Shown here: in pieces, positions 53,246 to 62,811 of the stretch
How positions within the stretch are numbered: position 1 is the stretch's first letter
How the letters are laid out: the number at the start of each line of letters is the position of its first letter
NCBI RefSeq assembly: GCF_017104715.1
Contig: NZ_JAAGPI010000048.1
Span: forward strand, 1-63,737
DNA from: Burkholderia sp. Ac-20365
GTDB lineage: Bacteria > Pseudomonadota > Gammaproteobacteria > Burkholderiales > Burkholderiaceae
Reading direction: 5' to 3'
DNA: 63,737 bases
Made by a program: the position numbers and the translations under genes
The notes under the pieces: generated by a model
Seen by the model: the letters and a program-made list of their open reading frames with translations, nothing else
Databases searched by the model: none
Told to the model about the DNA's origin: nothing

Positions 53246-53267
53246 AAAAAGCCGCCAAACCGGCGGC
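53246..53267 (-). terminator. Terminator of the PPIase-BolA-YciB run
   Basis: Minus strand stem GCCGCC/GGCGGC (53262-53267 with 53251-53256) followed by TTTTT (53246-53250), 29 bases after the PPIase stop. Confidence 0.8.
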
Positions 53268-53295
53268 CTCTTCAACAACAGAAAAACAAAAAACC

Positions 53296-54075
53296 TTACT
53301 GCACCTTAGCCTTGGACCGCAGGTCCTCTTCAAACGCCTGCAGCTTCTCCTGCTGCATCTGCTGCGCAATCTGAGCCTTCACCTGCTCAAACGGCGGCGG
53401 CGGCGTCTGCCGCACATCATCGACGCGAATGATGTGCCATCCAAACTGCGTGTGCACCGGTTCATCCGTCATCTGGCCTTTCTGCAGTTTCTCTGCGGCA
53501 GCAGCAAACTCAGGCACATAGGCCTTCGGATCCGACCAGTCGAGATCGCCGCCATTCTTGCCCGATCCCGGATCCTTCGAGAATTGCTTCGCGAGATCTT
53601 CAAAGCTCGCGCCAGCCTTGATCTTCGCGATCAGATCCTTTGCCTGCTGCTCGTTGTCGACGAGAATGTGATGCAGGTGATATTCCTTGCCGCCAATCTG
53701 TTTGACCAGTTCGTCGTACTTCGCCTTCACATCGGCGTCCGTCGGCTGGTTCTTCTTGATGTAGTTCTCGATCAGCGCGCGCAGCACAACGGTTTGTTGC
53801 GCGACGGCGACCTGCGCCTTGACCTCCGGCTTCGACGGAATGCCTTCGCGGATCGCTTCCTGCATCAGGATTTCGCGGTTCACGAGTTCTTCGCGCACAG
53901 CCTGTTGCAGCTTCGGCGAATCCTGTTGACCTTGCTGTACCAGTTGCGCGACCAGCGCATCGGCGCGCGACTTGGGAATCGGCGTGCCGTTCACGACGGC
54001 GATGTTCTGAGCGAATGCAGGTGCCGCTGCAAATGCAGCCAGCAAAACCCAGTAGCGGGTGTTTTTCAAGGTCAT
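53296..54075 (-). CDS. Periplasmic parvulin-type peptidyl-prolyl isomerase
   Basis: A 259-residue exported foldase. Signal peptide about 22 residues (MTLKNTRYWVLLAAFAAAPA, cleavage after FA). An N-terminal SurA-like helical domain is followed by a single parvulin domain (residues about 135-230: YHLHHILVDNEQQAKDLI, FSKDPGSGKNGGDLDW, FGWHIIRVDD). It is a PrsA/Cbf2-like isomerase rather than SurA, which has two parvulin domains. It begins 10 bases after the bolA stop, so it is co-transcribed with bolA and yciB. Confidence 0.93.
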   Translation of the reverse strand: MTLKNTRYWVLLAAFAAAPAFAQNIAVVNGTPIPKSRADALVAQLVQQGQQDSPKLQQAVREELVNREILMQEAIREGIPSKPEVKAQVAVAQQTVVLRALIENYIKKNQPTDADVKAKYDELVKQIGGKEYHLHHILVDNEQQAKDLIAKIKAGASFEDLAKQFSKDPGSGKNGGDLDWSDPKAYVPEFAAAAEKLQKGQMTDEPVHTQFGWHIIRVDDVRQTPPPPFEQVKAQIAQQMQQEKLQAFEEDLRSKAKVQ

Positions 54076-54085
54076 CGGAAGTTTC

Positions 54086-54397
54086 CTAACGGGACAGCAA
54101 ATTGAATTCTTCTGGCGTGTAAGCCGTGATCGCGAGAGCGTGAATGCCGCGCTGCATGGCATCGGCCAGCGCATCATACACCATGCGGTGCCGCGCCACG
54201 CGAGCCTTGCCGGCAAAGGCGCCAGCGACGATCGTCACCGCGTAGTGTCCGCCCGCCGACGCACCCGCATGACCCGCATGCAAGGCGCTGTCGTCGCGCA
54301 CGGTAATCGAATCGATCGGCGCGAGCGCCGCCGTGATGCGCGCTTCGATCAGCGCAATGCGCTCGGCAGGGCTGGCCTCAAGGAATACGTCGCTCAT
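54086..54397 (-). CDS. bolA: BolA family protein
   Basis: A 103-residue BolA-like protein. BolA proteins partner with monothiol glutaredoxins in [2Fe-2S] handling and influence cell shape under stress. Residues DSALHAGHAGA.. GGHYAVTIV and the invariant HRMVYDAL segment are typical. It starts one base after the yciB stop and ends 10 bases before the PPIase gene, so the three form an operon; this order is widespread in Betaproteobacteria. Confidence 0.93.
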   Translation of the reverse strand: MSDVFLEASPAERIALIEARITAALAPIDSITVRDDSALHAGHAGASAGGHYAVTIVAGAFAGKARVARHRMVYDALADAMQRGIHALAITAYTPEEFNLLSR

Positions 54398-54398
54398 G

Positions 54399-54929
54399 TC
54401 ACTCTTCCTTCATGTATTTCGACAGCCACAAGCTCTGTCCGACGATGAACACTACGAGGCAGCCCGTCGCGCCGAACAGCTTGAAATTGACCCACGCATC
54501 GGTGGAAAAATTGAAGGCGACGAACAGGTTGAGAATGCCGAGCAGCACGAAAAAGATCGCCCACACGTAATTCAGCTGCCCCCAGATCCGGTGCGGCAAC
54601 TGGATCTGCTTGCCCATCATCGCCTCGATCAGGTTCTTGTTGAACGCCAGCGCGGACACCACCAGCGCGACCGAGAACGCCCAGTACAGCACGGTCGGCT
54701 TCCATTTGATGAAGGTGTCGTTGTGCAGCACGAGCGTCGCGCCGCCGAACACGGTGACCACGCCGAGGCTCACCCACAGCATCGGATCGACCTTGCGGTG
54801 CCGGAACGCGACCCACGCGATCTGGACCAGCGTGGCGGCGATCGCAACGGCCGTCGCCGTGAAAATGCCCCACACCTTGTACGCGACGAAGAACAGGATG
54901 ATCGGAAACAGATCGAACAGGAATTTCAT
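54399..54929 (-). CDS. yciB: Inner membrane protein YciB (septation protein A)
   Basis: A 176-residue polytopic membrane protein with about five hydrophobic helices. MKFLFDLFPIILFFVAYK, YWAFSVALVVSALAFNKNLIEAMMGKQI, and NYVWAIFFVLLGILNLFVAFNFSTDAWVNFKLFG fit YciB/IspZ, which affects septum and envelope synthesis. The length equals that of E. coli YciB (179). I chose the ATG at 54929; the extra N-terminus of the longer frame is not conserved-looking. First gene of the yciB-bolA-PPIase unit. Confidence 0.95.
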   Translation of the reverse strand: MKFLFDLFPIILFFVAYKVWGIFTATAVAIAATLVQIAWVAFRHRKVDPMLWVSLGVVTVFGGATLVLHNDTFIKWKPTVLYWAFSVALVVSALAFNKNLIEAMMGKQIQLPHRIWGQLNYVWAIFFVLLGILNLFVAFNFSTDAWVNFKLFGATGCLVVFIVGQSLWLSKYMKEE

Positions 54930-55172
54930 TGTCGGGATGGGAGTCCGGAGAGTGTTGGGCGCATCGAGCGCGCCGTTTGCGATGGTTCGGATGAGATCGG
55001 GCAATTGGCGGCGGGAGCCAGTCCGATCCGTCCGAAAAACGCTGGCCCGCGCCGGTGCGTCATCAGAATGATCACACCGCGCGCGACGCTATCTGGGCTC
55101 GAATTGTAGCGCAGCCGGGTTACGCCAGTCGCGCGAGCCCGTTGCCACGCCCGTGCGCCGTGCGCTGCCCGC

Positions 55173-56729
55173 TTACGACGAACAGCTCACCTCCAGCGAC
55201 GACGCCCAGTCGGGCGGCAAACCCGCGTACGCGTCGAACTCGGGTTGCTCGTCGAACGGGCGGCGCAGCACGGTTGCGAGCCGCTCGACCTCGGAAAAAT
55301 CCTTTTCCTTCGCCTTGCGAATCGCCGCTTCGGCCAGGTGATTGCGCAGCACGAATTTCGGATTCACGCGGTTCATCGCTTCGGCGCGCGCGGCGTCGTC
55401 GCGTGTTTCGTGCGCGAGTCGCGCGCGGTAGTCGTTCGCCCAGGCGTCGAAAGCGGCGCGATCCAGGAACAGGTCGCGCACACTCGTATCGCCGCTCGCA
55501 TCGTGTTTCGACAGCTTCGACAGATTGCGGAAGGTGAGCGTGAAGTCCGCGCGGTTCGCGTGCATGATCTCGAACAGCTTGTTGGCAAGCGCGTCGTCGC
55601 CTTCGCGTTCGGTTTCGAGCCCGAGTTTCGCGCGCATACGCGCTTCGAGCGCAGGCGCAAAGCGGCCCTTGAAACCTTCGAGCACGCGTTGCGCATCCTT
55701 CACCGCGCGTGCGCTGCGCTCCGCTTCGTCATAACGCTCGCCGAACAGCGGCAGCAGCCCTTGCGCGAGACAGAACAGGTTCCAGTACGCGATCTGCGGC
55801 TGCATCCGGTATGCGTAGCGGCCCTGCGAATCCGAGTGATTGCAGATGTGGTTCGAGTCGAATCCGTCGATGAAACCAAACGGACCATAGTCGATCGTGA
55901 GGCCGAGAATCGACATGTTGTCGGTGTTCATCACGCCGTGGCAAAACCCCACGGCCTGCCATTGCGCGACCAGATCGGCAGTCGACAGCACACATTCGTT
56001 GAGTAGCGCGAGATACGGATCTTCAGCGTCGCGGCACGACGGATAGAAGCGGTCGATCACATGATCGGCCAGCGCACGCAGCGCATCGACGCGATCGTTC
56101 GCATAGAAATGCTCGAAGTGCCCGAAACGCACGAAACTCGGCGATACGCGCGTGACCACGGCGGCCGTTTCCATTTCCTCACGGCGCACGGGCTGATCGG
56201 AGCCTGTGACGCAAAGGGCGCGCGTGGTCGGAATGCCCAGATGATGCATCGCCTCCGAGCACAGATATTCGCGGATCGACGAGCGCAGCACCGCGCGTCC
56301 GTCGCCCATGCGCGAATAGGGCGTGCGTCCTGCGCCTTTCAATTGAAGCTCGAAGCGCTTACCGTCGTGCTCGACTTCGCCGAGCGTAATCGCGCGTCCG
56401 TCGCCGAGTTGGCCCGCCCAGACGCCGAACTGATGCCCCGAATACACCGACGCATACGGCAGCGACGCCGCCGGCCAGTCACGCGTCGTATTGCCGGAGA
56501 AGAACTCCGCGAAGCCCGGTTCGCTCGCCAGCGACGCATCGAAACCGAGCATCGCCGCGACATCCGGCGCGAAGCCGACCGCATACGGCGCCGGCAGCGG
56601 CGCAGCGGGCAGACGTGTCAGAAAGACGTTCCCGAGCGCGGCGAAGCTGCCTTCACGCTGGTTGTCGATGGCGCCTGCGGCCGTCGACATGGAACCCGAT
56701 AACCCTGCATTGCATGGGGAAAACGACAT
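55173..56729 (-). CDS. selO: Protein adenylyltransferase SelO (YdiU)
   Basis: A 518-residue pseudokinase-fold enzyme that transfers AMP from ATP to Ser/Thr/Tyr of target proteins, as shown for E. coli SelO in redox stress. YSGHQFGVWAGQLGDGRAI, LKGAGRTPYSRMGDGRAVLRSSIREYLCSEAMHHLGIPTTRAL, and HGVMNTDNMSILGLTIDYGPFGFID with the catalytic Asp residues are intact. The C-terminus ends VSCSS; in animal SelO this position carries selenocysteine (CUSS), here it is cysteine. GAGGCG lies upstream of the ATG at 56729. Confidence 0.95.
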   Translation of the reverse strand: MSFSPCNAGLSGSMSTAAGAIDNQREGSFAALGNVFLTRLPAAPLPAPYAVGFAPDVAAMLGFDASLASEPGFAEFFSGNTTRDWPAASLPYASVYSGHQFGVWAGQLGDGRAITLGEVEHDGKRFELQLKGAGRTPYSRMGDGRAVLRSSIREYLCSEAMHHLGIPTTRALCVTGSDQPVRREEMETAAVVTRVSPSFVRFGHFEHFYANDRVDALRALADHVIDRFYPSCRDAEDPYLALLNECVLSTADLVAQWQAVGFCHGVMNTDNMSILGLTIDYGPFGFIDGFDSNHICNHSDSQGRYAYRMQPQIAYWNLFCLAQGLLPLFGERYDEAERSARAVKDAQRVLEGFKGRFAPALEARMRAKLGLETEREGDDALANKLFEIMHANRADFTLTFRNLSKLSKHDASGDTSVRDLFLDRAAFDAWANDYRARLAHETRDDAARAEAMNRVNPKFVLRNHLAEAAIRKAKEKDFSEVERLATVLRRPFDEQPEFDAYAGLPPDWASSLEVSCSS

Positions 56730-56856
56730 ATTGAGCGCCTCTTTATTAACCGATATTGTAATTCCGCGCCTGCCGCGCTGCAGCGCGCGCATCCGAAGCG
56801 CATATCGGAACGAATAACAACGCGAAACTACATCACACCTTGGGAGACACCCGCGT

Positions 56857-58551
56857 ATGACGACGCCGCTCTATGGACAGATGATGGACGTGCCACTGAC
56901 GGTTTCTTCGCTGCTGGCACATGCGTCACGCCACTTCGGCACGACGGAAATCGTGTCGAAGCGCATCGAGGGCGACGTGCACCGCTACACGTACCGCGAT
57001 TGCGAGAAGCGCGCGAAGCAACTGGCGCAGGCGCTGATCGCGCTCGGCGTCGAAGCGGGCGACCGCGTCGGTACGCTCGCATGGAACGGCTACCGGCATC
57101 TGGAAACGTACTATGGCACGACGGGCTTCGGCGCCGTGTGTCACACGATCAATCCGCGCCTCTTTCCCGATCAGATCGCCTACATCGTCAATCACGCCGA
57201 TGACCGCTATGTGCTATTCGACATTACGTTCGCGGCGCTCGTCGATGTGCTCGCGCCGCAGTGTCCGAACGTGCGCGGCTGGATCGCGATGACGGATGAA
57301 GCGCATATGCCGCGCATGTCGACGGCCGTGTCGAGCTATGAAGCGCTGCTCGCGCAGCAGGACGGCGAGTTCGACTGGCCCGCCATCGACGAACGTTGTG
57401 CATCCAACCTTTGCTACACGTCGGGGACAACGGGTAACCCGAAGGGCGCGCTGTACTCGCATCGCTCCACGGTACTGCATGCGTTCGGCGCGTCGCTGCC
57501 CGATGCAATGGGTTTGTCCGCACGCGATTCCGTGCTGCCCGTCGTGCCGATGTTCCATGTGAACGCGTGGGGCATTCCGCACTCTGCGCCGCTGACGGGC
57601 GCGAAGCTCGTATTTCCGGGCAAGGATCTCGACGGCAAGTCGCTGTACGAGTTGATGGAAGCGGAACGCGTCACCTATTCCGCGGGCGTGCCGACCGTCT
57701 GGCTCGGCCTGCTCAACTATCTGCGTGAAGCGGACGTGAGGTTTTCGACGCTGGAGCGCACGGTGATCGGCGGCTCAGCGTGTCCGCCCGCGATGATCAA
57801 GATGTTCCAGGAGGTCTACGGCGTCGAGGTGATTCACGCGTGGGGCATGACGGAGATGTCGCCGCTCGGCACGCTGTCGAAGCTCACGTGGGAACAGTCG
57901 CAGCGCTCGCCGGACGAACAGCGCAAGCTGCGCGAAAAGCAGGGCCACGTGATGTATGGCGTCGACATGAAGATCGTCGGCGATGACGGGCGCGACCTGC
58001 CGTGGGACGGCGTCGCGTTCGGCGATCTGCACGTGCGCGGGCCGTGGGTGATCGACCGGTATTTCAGGAGCGACGCGTCGCCGCTGGTCGACGGCTGGTT
58101 CCCGACGGGCGACGTCGCGACCATCGACCGCGACAGCTTCCTCAATATCACCGACCGCAGCAAGGACGTGATCAAGTCGGGCGGCGAATGGATCAGTTCG
58201 ATCGATGTCGAGAATGTCGCGATTGCGCATCCGGCCGTGGCGGAAGCGGCGTGTATCGCGTGCTCGCATCCGAAGTGGAATGAGCGGCCGCTGCTTGTCG
58301 TCGTCCTGCGACCCGATGCACTTGTCACGCGCGACGAATTGCTCGCGTTCTACGAGGGCAAGGTCGCTAAATGGTGGATTCCCGACGACATCGTGTTCGT
58401 CGACGAACTGCCGCACACGGCCACGGGCAAGCTGCAAAAGCTCAAGCTGCGCGAGCGCTTTCGCGCTCACGTGCTGCCGTCGGCGCTCGACATCGAAAAC
58501 TGTCCGTTCGACGAGGAAGCACACGCGCTCGATCCCGCCAAAGCAAAATAG
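56857..58551 (+). CDS. AMP-dependent acyl-CoA synthetase, 3-methylthiopropionyl-CoA ligase-like
   Basis: A 564-residue adenylate-forming enzyme that activates a carboxylic acid with ATP and CoA. The P-loop YTSGTTGNPKGALYSHRS is near residue 188. HAWGMTEMSPLGTLS, GWFPTGDVATID, DRSKDVIKSGGEWISS and the catalytic Lys near the C-terminus (TATGKLQKLKLRERF) are intact. Overall type matches medium/long-chain fatty-acyl-CoA ligases, often annotated as DmdB. The fadB/pncA/fadA run follows 170 bases later with a terminator between, so a role in fatty acid activation is likely but the chain length is unknown. Confidence 0.9.
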   Translation: MTTPLYGQMMDVPLTVSSLLAHASRHFGTTEIVSKRIEGDVHRYTYRDCEKRAKQLAQALIALGVEAGDRVGTLAWNGYRHLETYYGTTGFGAVCHTINPRLFPDQIAYIVNHADDRYVLFDITFAALVDVLAPQCPNVRGWIAMTDEAHMPRMSTAVSSYEALLAQQDGEFDWPAIDERCASNLCYTSGTTGNPKGALYSHRSTVLHAFGASLPDAMGLSARDSVLPVVPMFHVNAWGIPHSAPLTGAKLVFPGKDLDGKSLYELMEAERVTYSAGVPTVWLGLLNYLREADVRFSTLERTVIGGSACPPAMIKMFQEVYGVEVIHAWGMTEMSPLGTLSKLTWEQSQRSPDEQRKLREKQGHVMYGVDMKIVGDDGRDLPWDGVAFGDLHVRGPWVIDRYFRSDASPLVDGWFPTGDVATIDRDSFLNITDRSKDVIKSGGEWISSIDVENVAIAHPAVAEAACIACSHPKWNERPLLVVVLRPDALVTRDELLAFYEGKVAKWWIPDDIVFVDELPHTATGKLQKLKLRERFRAHVLPSALDIENCPFDEEAHALDPAKAK

Positions 58552-58572
58552 TCTCCGGGTTTACGTCCATCG

Positions 58573-58610
58573 AAAGCACACGCGTTAAAATTGAACGAGT
58601 GTGCTTTTTT
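58573..58610 (+). terminator. Terminator after the acyl-CoA ligase
   Basis: AAAGCACAC (58573-58581) pairs with GTGTGCTTT (58599-58607), then a T-run. It has an inner CGTT/AACG pairing. Confidence 0.8.
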
Positions 58611-58721
58611 GTGTATTCTGCCTGCTATCGCAAACAAACAGCGAAACAGCGGACAATGGTTCGCGTGTTCCCATCCGGGCCGCGCACCTGACGCGCGTCC
58701 GCATCGCATGGAGGCTGGCAG

Positions 58722-60806
58722 ATGGCAGTGGACTACACGACACACGACGGCGTCGCCGTCATCACGCTGAACAATCCCCCCGTCAACGGCCTCGGCCTGT
58801 CGACGCGTGCGGGCATCGTCGAAGGCGTCGAGCGCGCGCAGAACGATCCCGCCATCAAGGCGATCGTGCTGACAGGCGCGGGCAAGGCCTTTTCGGGCGG
58901 CGCCGACATCACCGAATTCAACACGCCGAAAGCGCTGCAGGAGCCGACGCTCGCGACCGTCATCAAGGCGGTCGAAGGCAGCGCGAAACCTGTCGTCGCC
59001 GCGATCCACAGTGTTGCGATGGGCGGCGGGCTCGAACTCGCGCTCGGCGCGCACTATCGCGTGGCGGCGCCTGGCGCGCAGATCGCGCTGCCCGAAGTGA
59101 AGCTCGGCATTTTGCCGGGAGCGGGCGGCACGCAGCGTCTGCCGCGTGCGCTTGGACTGGAAGCGGCGCTGAACATGATCGTGTCGGGTGCGCCTGTCAT
59201 GTCGGAGAAGCTTGCGGGCACGCCGCTTTTCGATCAGATGATCGAAGGCGATCTGCTCGAAGGCGCGGTCGCATTTGCGCGTAAGGTCGCTGCGCAGAGC
59301 GGCCCGCATCCGAAGATTCGCGATCGCAAGATCGAGCATCCGAATGCGGCGGGCTTCATCCAGTTCGCGCGCAATACCGTTGCGGGCGTGGCGAAAAACT
59401 TTCCGGCGCCGCACAAGTGCATCGATGCAGTCGAAGCGGGTGTCCTCAAAGGCTTCGAACACGGCATGAAAGTGGAGCGCGAATGTTTCCTCGCGCTCGT
59501 GCAGACGCCGGAAAGCCGTGCGCTGCGTCACGCGTTCTTCGGCGAGCGCGCGGCCAGCAAGATTCCCGACGTGCCTTCCGAAACACCCGTGCGCGACATC
59601 AAGAAAGTCGCGGTGATTGGCGCGGGCACGATGGGCGGCGGCATCGCGATGAACTTCATCAACGCGGGCTTGCCCGTCACGTTGCTCGAAACGAAACCGG
59701 ACGCGCTCGAGCGCGGCCTCGCGACGATCCGCAAGAACTACGAGACGACCGTCAAGAAGGGCAAGCTGACGATGGAAGCGCTCGAGCAGCGCATGGCCTT
59801 GCTGTCGCCGACACTCTCTTATGACGACCTGAAAGACGCCGATCTCATCATCGAAGCGGTATTCGAAGAACTCGGCGTGAAAGAGCAGGTGTTCAAGCGT
59901 CTCGATGAAGTGGCGAAGCCGGGCGCGATCCTCGCATCGAACACATCGACGCTCGATCTGAACAGGATCGCCGCCTTCACGAAGCGTCCGCAGGATGTGG
60001 TCGGCATGCACTTCTTCAGCCCGGCCAACGTGATGAAGCTGCTCGAAGTGGTGCGCGGCAAGGACACCGCGAAAGACGTGCTCGCCACCGTGATGAAGGT
60101 CGCGAAGAAGATCAAGAAGACGGCGGTGGTGTCGGGCGTGTGCGACGGCTTCATCGGCAACCGGATGATCGAGCAGTACATCCGCCAGGCGCTCTTTATG
60201 CTCGAAGAGGGCGCGCTGCCCGCGCAGGTCGACAAGGCCATCGAAAAGTTCGGCTTCGCAATGGGCCCGTTCCGCATGAGCGATCTCGCGGGCAACGATA
60301 TCGGCTGGGCGATCCGCAAGCGCCGCTATCAGGAGCACCCGGACATGCATTACTCGAAGATCGCCGACCGTCTGTGCGAGACGGGGCGCTTCGGGCAGAA
60401 GACGGGCGGCGGCTGGTACGACTACAAGGCAGGCGACCGCAACGCGTATCCGTCGAAGCAGATCGACGAGATGATCGTCGCGTATTCGAAGGAACTCGGC
60501 GTCGAACGCCGCAAGATTTCCGACGAAGAGATCGTCGAGCGCCTCATTTTCGCGCTCGCCAATGAAGGCGCGAAGATTCTCGACGAACGCATTGCGTCGA
60601 AGGCATCGGATATCGACATGGTCTATCTGACGGGCTATGGCTTTCCGCTGTGGCGCGGCGGCCCGATGCTGTACGCGGATACCGTCGGCCTTTATAACGT
60701 CGAGCGCGCCATTCGCCGTTACGCATCGCAACCGAACGGCGACGGCTGGCAGATTGCGCCGGGCATCGTCGAGCGGGCGGCGCAAGGGCGCGGCTTCAAT
60801 AGCTGA
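58722..60806 (+). CDS. fadB: Multifunctional enoyl-CoA hydratase/3-hydroxyacyl-CoA dehydrogenase
   Basis: A 694-residue beta-oxidation protein. The N-terminal crotonase domain (residues 1-190) has AFSGGADITEF, the oxyanion-hole AMGGGLELALG and the catalytic Glu in ALPEVKLGILPGAGGTQ. The NAD-binding hydroxyacyl dehydrogenase (about 300-480) opens with VAVIGAGTMGGGIAMNFI and has VGMHFFSPANVMKLLEVV with catalytic His. Two C-terminal dehydrogenase domains follow. It is the short FadB/PaaH-fusion type common in Burkholderiales. It lies upstream of pncA and fadA with 51- and 66-base gaps, an operon. Confidence 0.93.
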   Translation: MAVDYTTHDGVAVITLNNPPVNGLGLSTRAGIVEGVERAQNDPAIKAIVLTGAGKAFSGGADITEFNTPKALQEPTLATVIKAVEGSAKPVVAAIHSVAMGGGLELALGAHYRVAAPGAQIALPEVKLGILPGAGGTQRLPRALGLEAALNMIVSGAPVMSEKLAGTPLFDQMIEGDLLEGAVAFARKVAAQSGPHPKIRDRKIEHPNAAGFIQFARNTVAGVAKNFPAPHKCIDAVEAGVLKGFEHGMKVERECFLALVQTPESRALRHAFFGERAASKIPDVPSETPVRDIKKVAVIGAGTMGGGIAMNFINAGLPVTLLETKPDALERGLATIRKNYETTVKKGKLTMEALEQRMALLSPTLSYDDLKDADLIIEAVFEELGVKEQVFKRLDEVAKPGAILASNTSTLDLNRIAAFTKRPQDVVGMHFFSPANVMKLLEVVRGKDTAKDVLATVMKVAKKIKKTAVVSGVCDGFIGNRMIEQYIRQALFMLEEGALPAQVDKAIEKFGFAMGPFRMSDLAGNDIGWAIRKRRYQEHPDMHYSKIADRLCETGRFGQKTGGGWYDYKAGDRNAYPSKQIDEMIVAYSKELGVERRKISDEEIVERLIFALANEGAKILDERIASKASDIDMVYLTGYGFPLWRGGPMLYADTVGLYNVERAIRRYASQPNGDGWQIAPGIVERAAQGRGFNS

Positions 60807-60857
60807 AATAGCAGGCTTGGCCGGGCGCTGACGCGCATTCGCGAGATAACAGGAACC

Positions 60858-61487
60858 ATGATGAAAGATGCCAGCGAGGTTCTGCTCGTCGTCGACGTGC
60901 AGAACGATTTCATGCCGAACGGCGCGCTCGCCGTCGCGCGCGGCGATGAAATCGTGCCGCTCGTGAACCAGCTTGCGCGGCGCTTCAGCCACGTGGTGCT
61001 GACGCAGGACTGGCATCCGCCGTCGCATGTTTCGTTCGCCGCGAATCACGCGGGCCGTCAGCCCTTCGAGATGATGACGCTGCCGTACGGCGAGCAGGTG
61101 CTGTGGCCGACGCACTGCGTGCAGAACACGGCGGGCGCCGCGTTGCACGCAGGGCTCGACATCGCGCATGCGCGCGCCGTGATTCGCAAGGGACATCACG
61201 CGAACGTGGACAGCTATTCGGCGTTTCTCGAAGCGGATCGCACGACGCCCACGGGCCTTGCGGGCTATCTGCGCGACACGGGCGTCACGCGCGTGTGGTG
61301 CTGTGGCCTCGCGACCGACTACTGCGTCGCGTGGTCCGCGCTCGATGCGCGCGCGGCCGGTTTCGAGGTCGCCGTCATCGAGGACGCGACCCGCGCTATC
61401 GATCTGAACGGTTCGCTCGACAACGCCTGGCGCGAGATGCGCGCCGCGGGTGTCGAACGTGTGCAGTCGGCGGACCTGCTGGCCTGA
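60858..61487 (+). CDS. pncA: Nicotinamidase (PncA-type isochorismatase family)
   Basis: A 209-residue cysteine amidohydrolase. The triad is present: Asp13 in VVDVQNDF, Lys in AVIRKGHH and Cys in CGLATDYCVAWSALDA. Metal-site His residues are in TQDWHPPSHVSF. It should convert nicotinamide to nicotinate for NAD salvage. The length suits PncA (213 in E. coli). AGGA lies before ATG; the second Met codon is an alternative start. It sits between fadB and fadA, an unusual but possibly meaningful place, because beta-oxidation consumes NAD. Confidence 0.92.
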   Translation: MMKDASEVLLVVDVQNDFMPNGALAVARGDEIVPLVNQLARRFSHVVLTQDWHPPSHVSFAANHAGRQPFEMMTLPYGEQVLWPTHCVQNTAGAALHAGLDIAHARAVIRKGHHANVDSYSAFLEADRTTPTGLAGYLRDTGVTRVWCCGLATDYCVAWSALDARAAGFEVAVIEDATRAIDLNGSLDNAWREMRAAGVERVQSADLLA

Positions 61488-61553
61488 GCCACGCGCCGCG
61501 CAGCACGCAAAGCGAACCTCACACTTACCGACATTGAAAAGCAGGAGACATGC

Positions 61554-62732
61554 ATGACTGACGCCGTAATCGTATCGACTGCCCGCACGGGTCTCGCCAA
61601 ATCGTGGCGTGGCGCCTTCAACATGACGCACGGCGCGACGCTCGGCGGCCACGTGACGCAGGCCGCCGTCGAACGCGCGAAGATCGACCCGGCGCGTGTC
61701 GAGGACGTGATCATGGGCTGCGCGAATCCGGAAGGCGCGACCGGCTCGAACATCGCGCGGCAGATCGCGCTGCGCGCCGGTTTGCCCGTGACAGTGCCGG
61801 GCATGACGGTGAACCGTTTCTGCTCGTCGGGCCTGCAAACCATCGCGCTCGCCGCGCAACGCGTGATGGTCGGCGAAGGCGATGTGTTCGTCGCGGGCGG
61901 CGTCGAGTCGATCTCGTGCGTGCAGAACGAAATGAATCTGCACATGCTGCGCGACGGCTGGCTGATGGAGCACAAGCCGGAAATCTACTGGTCGATGCTG
62001 GAGACGGCCGAAAACGTCTCGAAGCGCTACGGGATCTCCAGGGAACGTCAGGATGAGTACGGCGTGCAGTCGCAGCAGCGCGCAGCCGCCGCACAGGCAG
62101 CCGGGCGCTTCAACGAAGAAATCGTGCCGATGACGGTGCTCGCCGGTGTCGCCGACAAGGCGAGCGGGCGTCTCTTCACGAAGGAAGTGACGATCGCCGC
62201 CGACGAAGGCATCCGCGCGGACACGACGCTCGAAGGCGTGTCGAAGATCCGCACGGCGCTGCCGGGCGGCGTCATCACGGCGGGCAACGCGAGCCAGTTT
62301 TCGGACGGTGCGTCGGCGTGCGTCGTGATGAACGCGAAGGTCGCCGAGCGCGAAGGCCTGCAACCGATGGGCATTTTCCGCGGCTTCGCGGTCGCGGGCT
62401 GCGAGCCGGATGAAATGGGCATCGGTCCTGTATTCGCTGTGCCGAAACTGCTGAAGCAGGCGGGACTGAAGGTGGAGGATATTGATCTGTGGGAACTGAA
62501 CGAGGCGTTCGCTGTGCAGGTGCTGTATTGCCGCGACAAGCTCGGCATTCCGAATGATCGTCTGAACGTCAATGGTGGCGCGATTGCGGTCGGCCATCCG
62601 TATGGCGTGTCGGGCGCGCGTCTGACGGGCCATGCGCTGATCGAAGGCAAGCGGCGCGGCGCGAAGTTCGTCGTGGTGACGATGTGTATCGGCGGCGGGC
62701 AGGGCGCGGCGGGATTGTTCGAAGTGGTCTGA
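61554..62732 (+). CDS. fadA: Acetyl-CoA acyltransferase (3-ketoacyl-CoA thiolase)
   Basis: A 392-residue thiolase that cleaves 3-ketoacyl-CoA with CoA in the last step of beta-oxidation. The nucleophile is Cys90 in VNRFCSSGLQTIA. NVNGGAIAVGHPYGVSGAR carries the catalytic His and TMCIGGGQGAAGLFE the second Cys. GCANPEGATGSNIAR is typical. It is last in the fadB-pncA-fadA run and ends before a strong terminator. FadA-type is favoured over acetoacetyl-CoA thiolase by its neighbour fadB. Confidence 0.94.
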   Translation: MTDAVIVSTARTGLAKSWRGAFNMTHGATLGGHVTQAAVERAKIDPARVEDVIMGCANPEGATGSNIARQIALRAGLPVTVPGMTVNRFCSSGLQTIALAAQRVMVGEGDVFVAGGVESISCVQNEMNLHMLRDGWLMEHKPEIYWSMLETAENVSKRYGISRERQDEYGVQSQQRAAAAQAAGRFNEEIVPMTVLAGVADKASGRLFTKEVTIAADEGIRADTTLEGVSKIRTALPGGVITAGNASQFSDGASACVVMNAKVAEREGLQPMGIFRGFAVAGCEPDEMGIGPVFAVPKLLKQAGLKVEDIDLWELNEAFAVQVLYCRDKLGIPNDRLNVNGGAIAVGHPYGVSGARLTGHALIEGKRRGAKFVVVTMCIGGGQGAAGLFEVV

Positions 62733-62754
62733 GCGCGTTGCCGCGTTCGTCAGG

Positions 62755-62788
62755 AAAGGCCCGCATGTGTGCACATGCGGGCCTTTTT
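62755..62788. terminator. Bidirectional terminator
   Basis: A perfect 15-bp stem (62755-62769 with 62772-62786) with T-run to the right, between converging fadA and the DUF2945 gene. Confidence 0.93.
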
Positions 62789-62811
62789 TGTTACGCGGCC
62801 TTTCCTGCGTA

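Noticed and set aside
52514..53295. Insertion sequence or integron remnant downstream of purL
   Set aside because: No transposase fragment, no terminal IS-like repeats with target duplication visible, and no attC-like consensus; the region is explained by the palindromic repeat.
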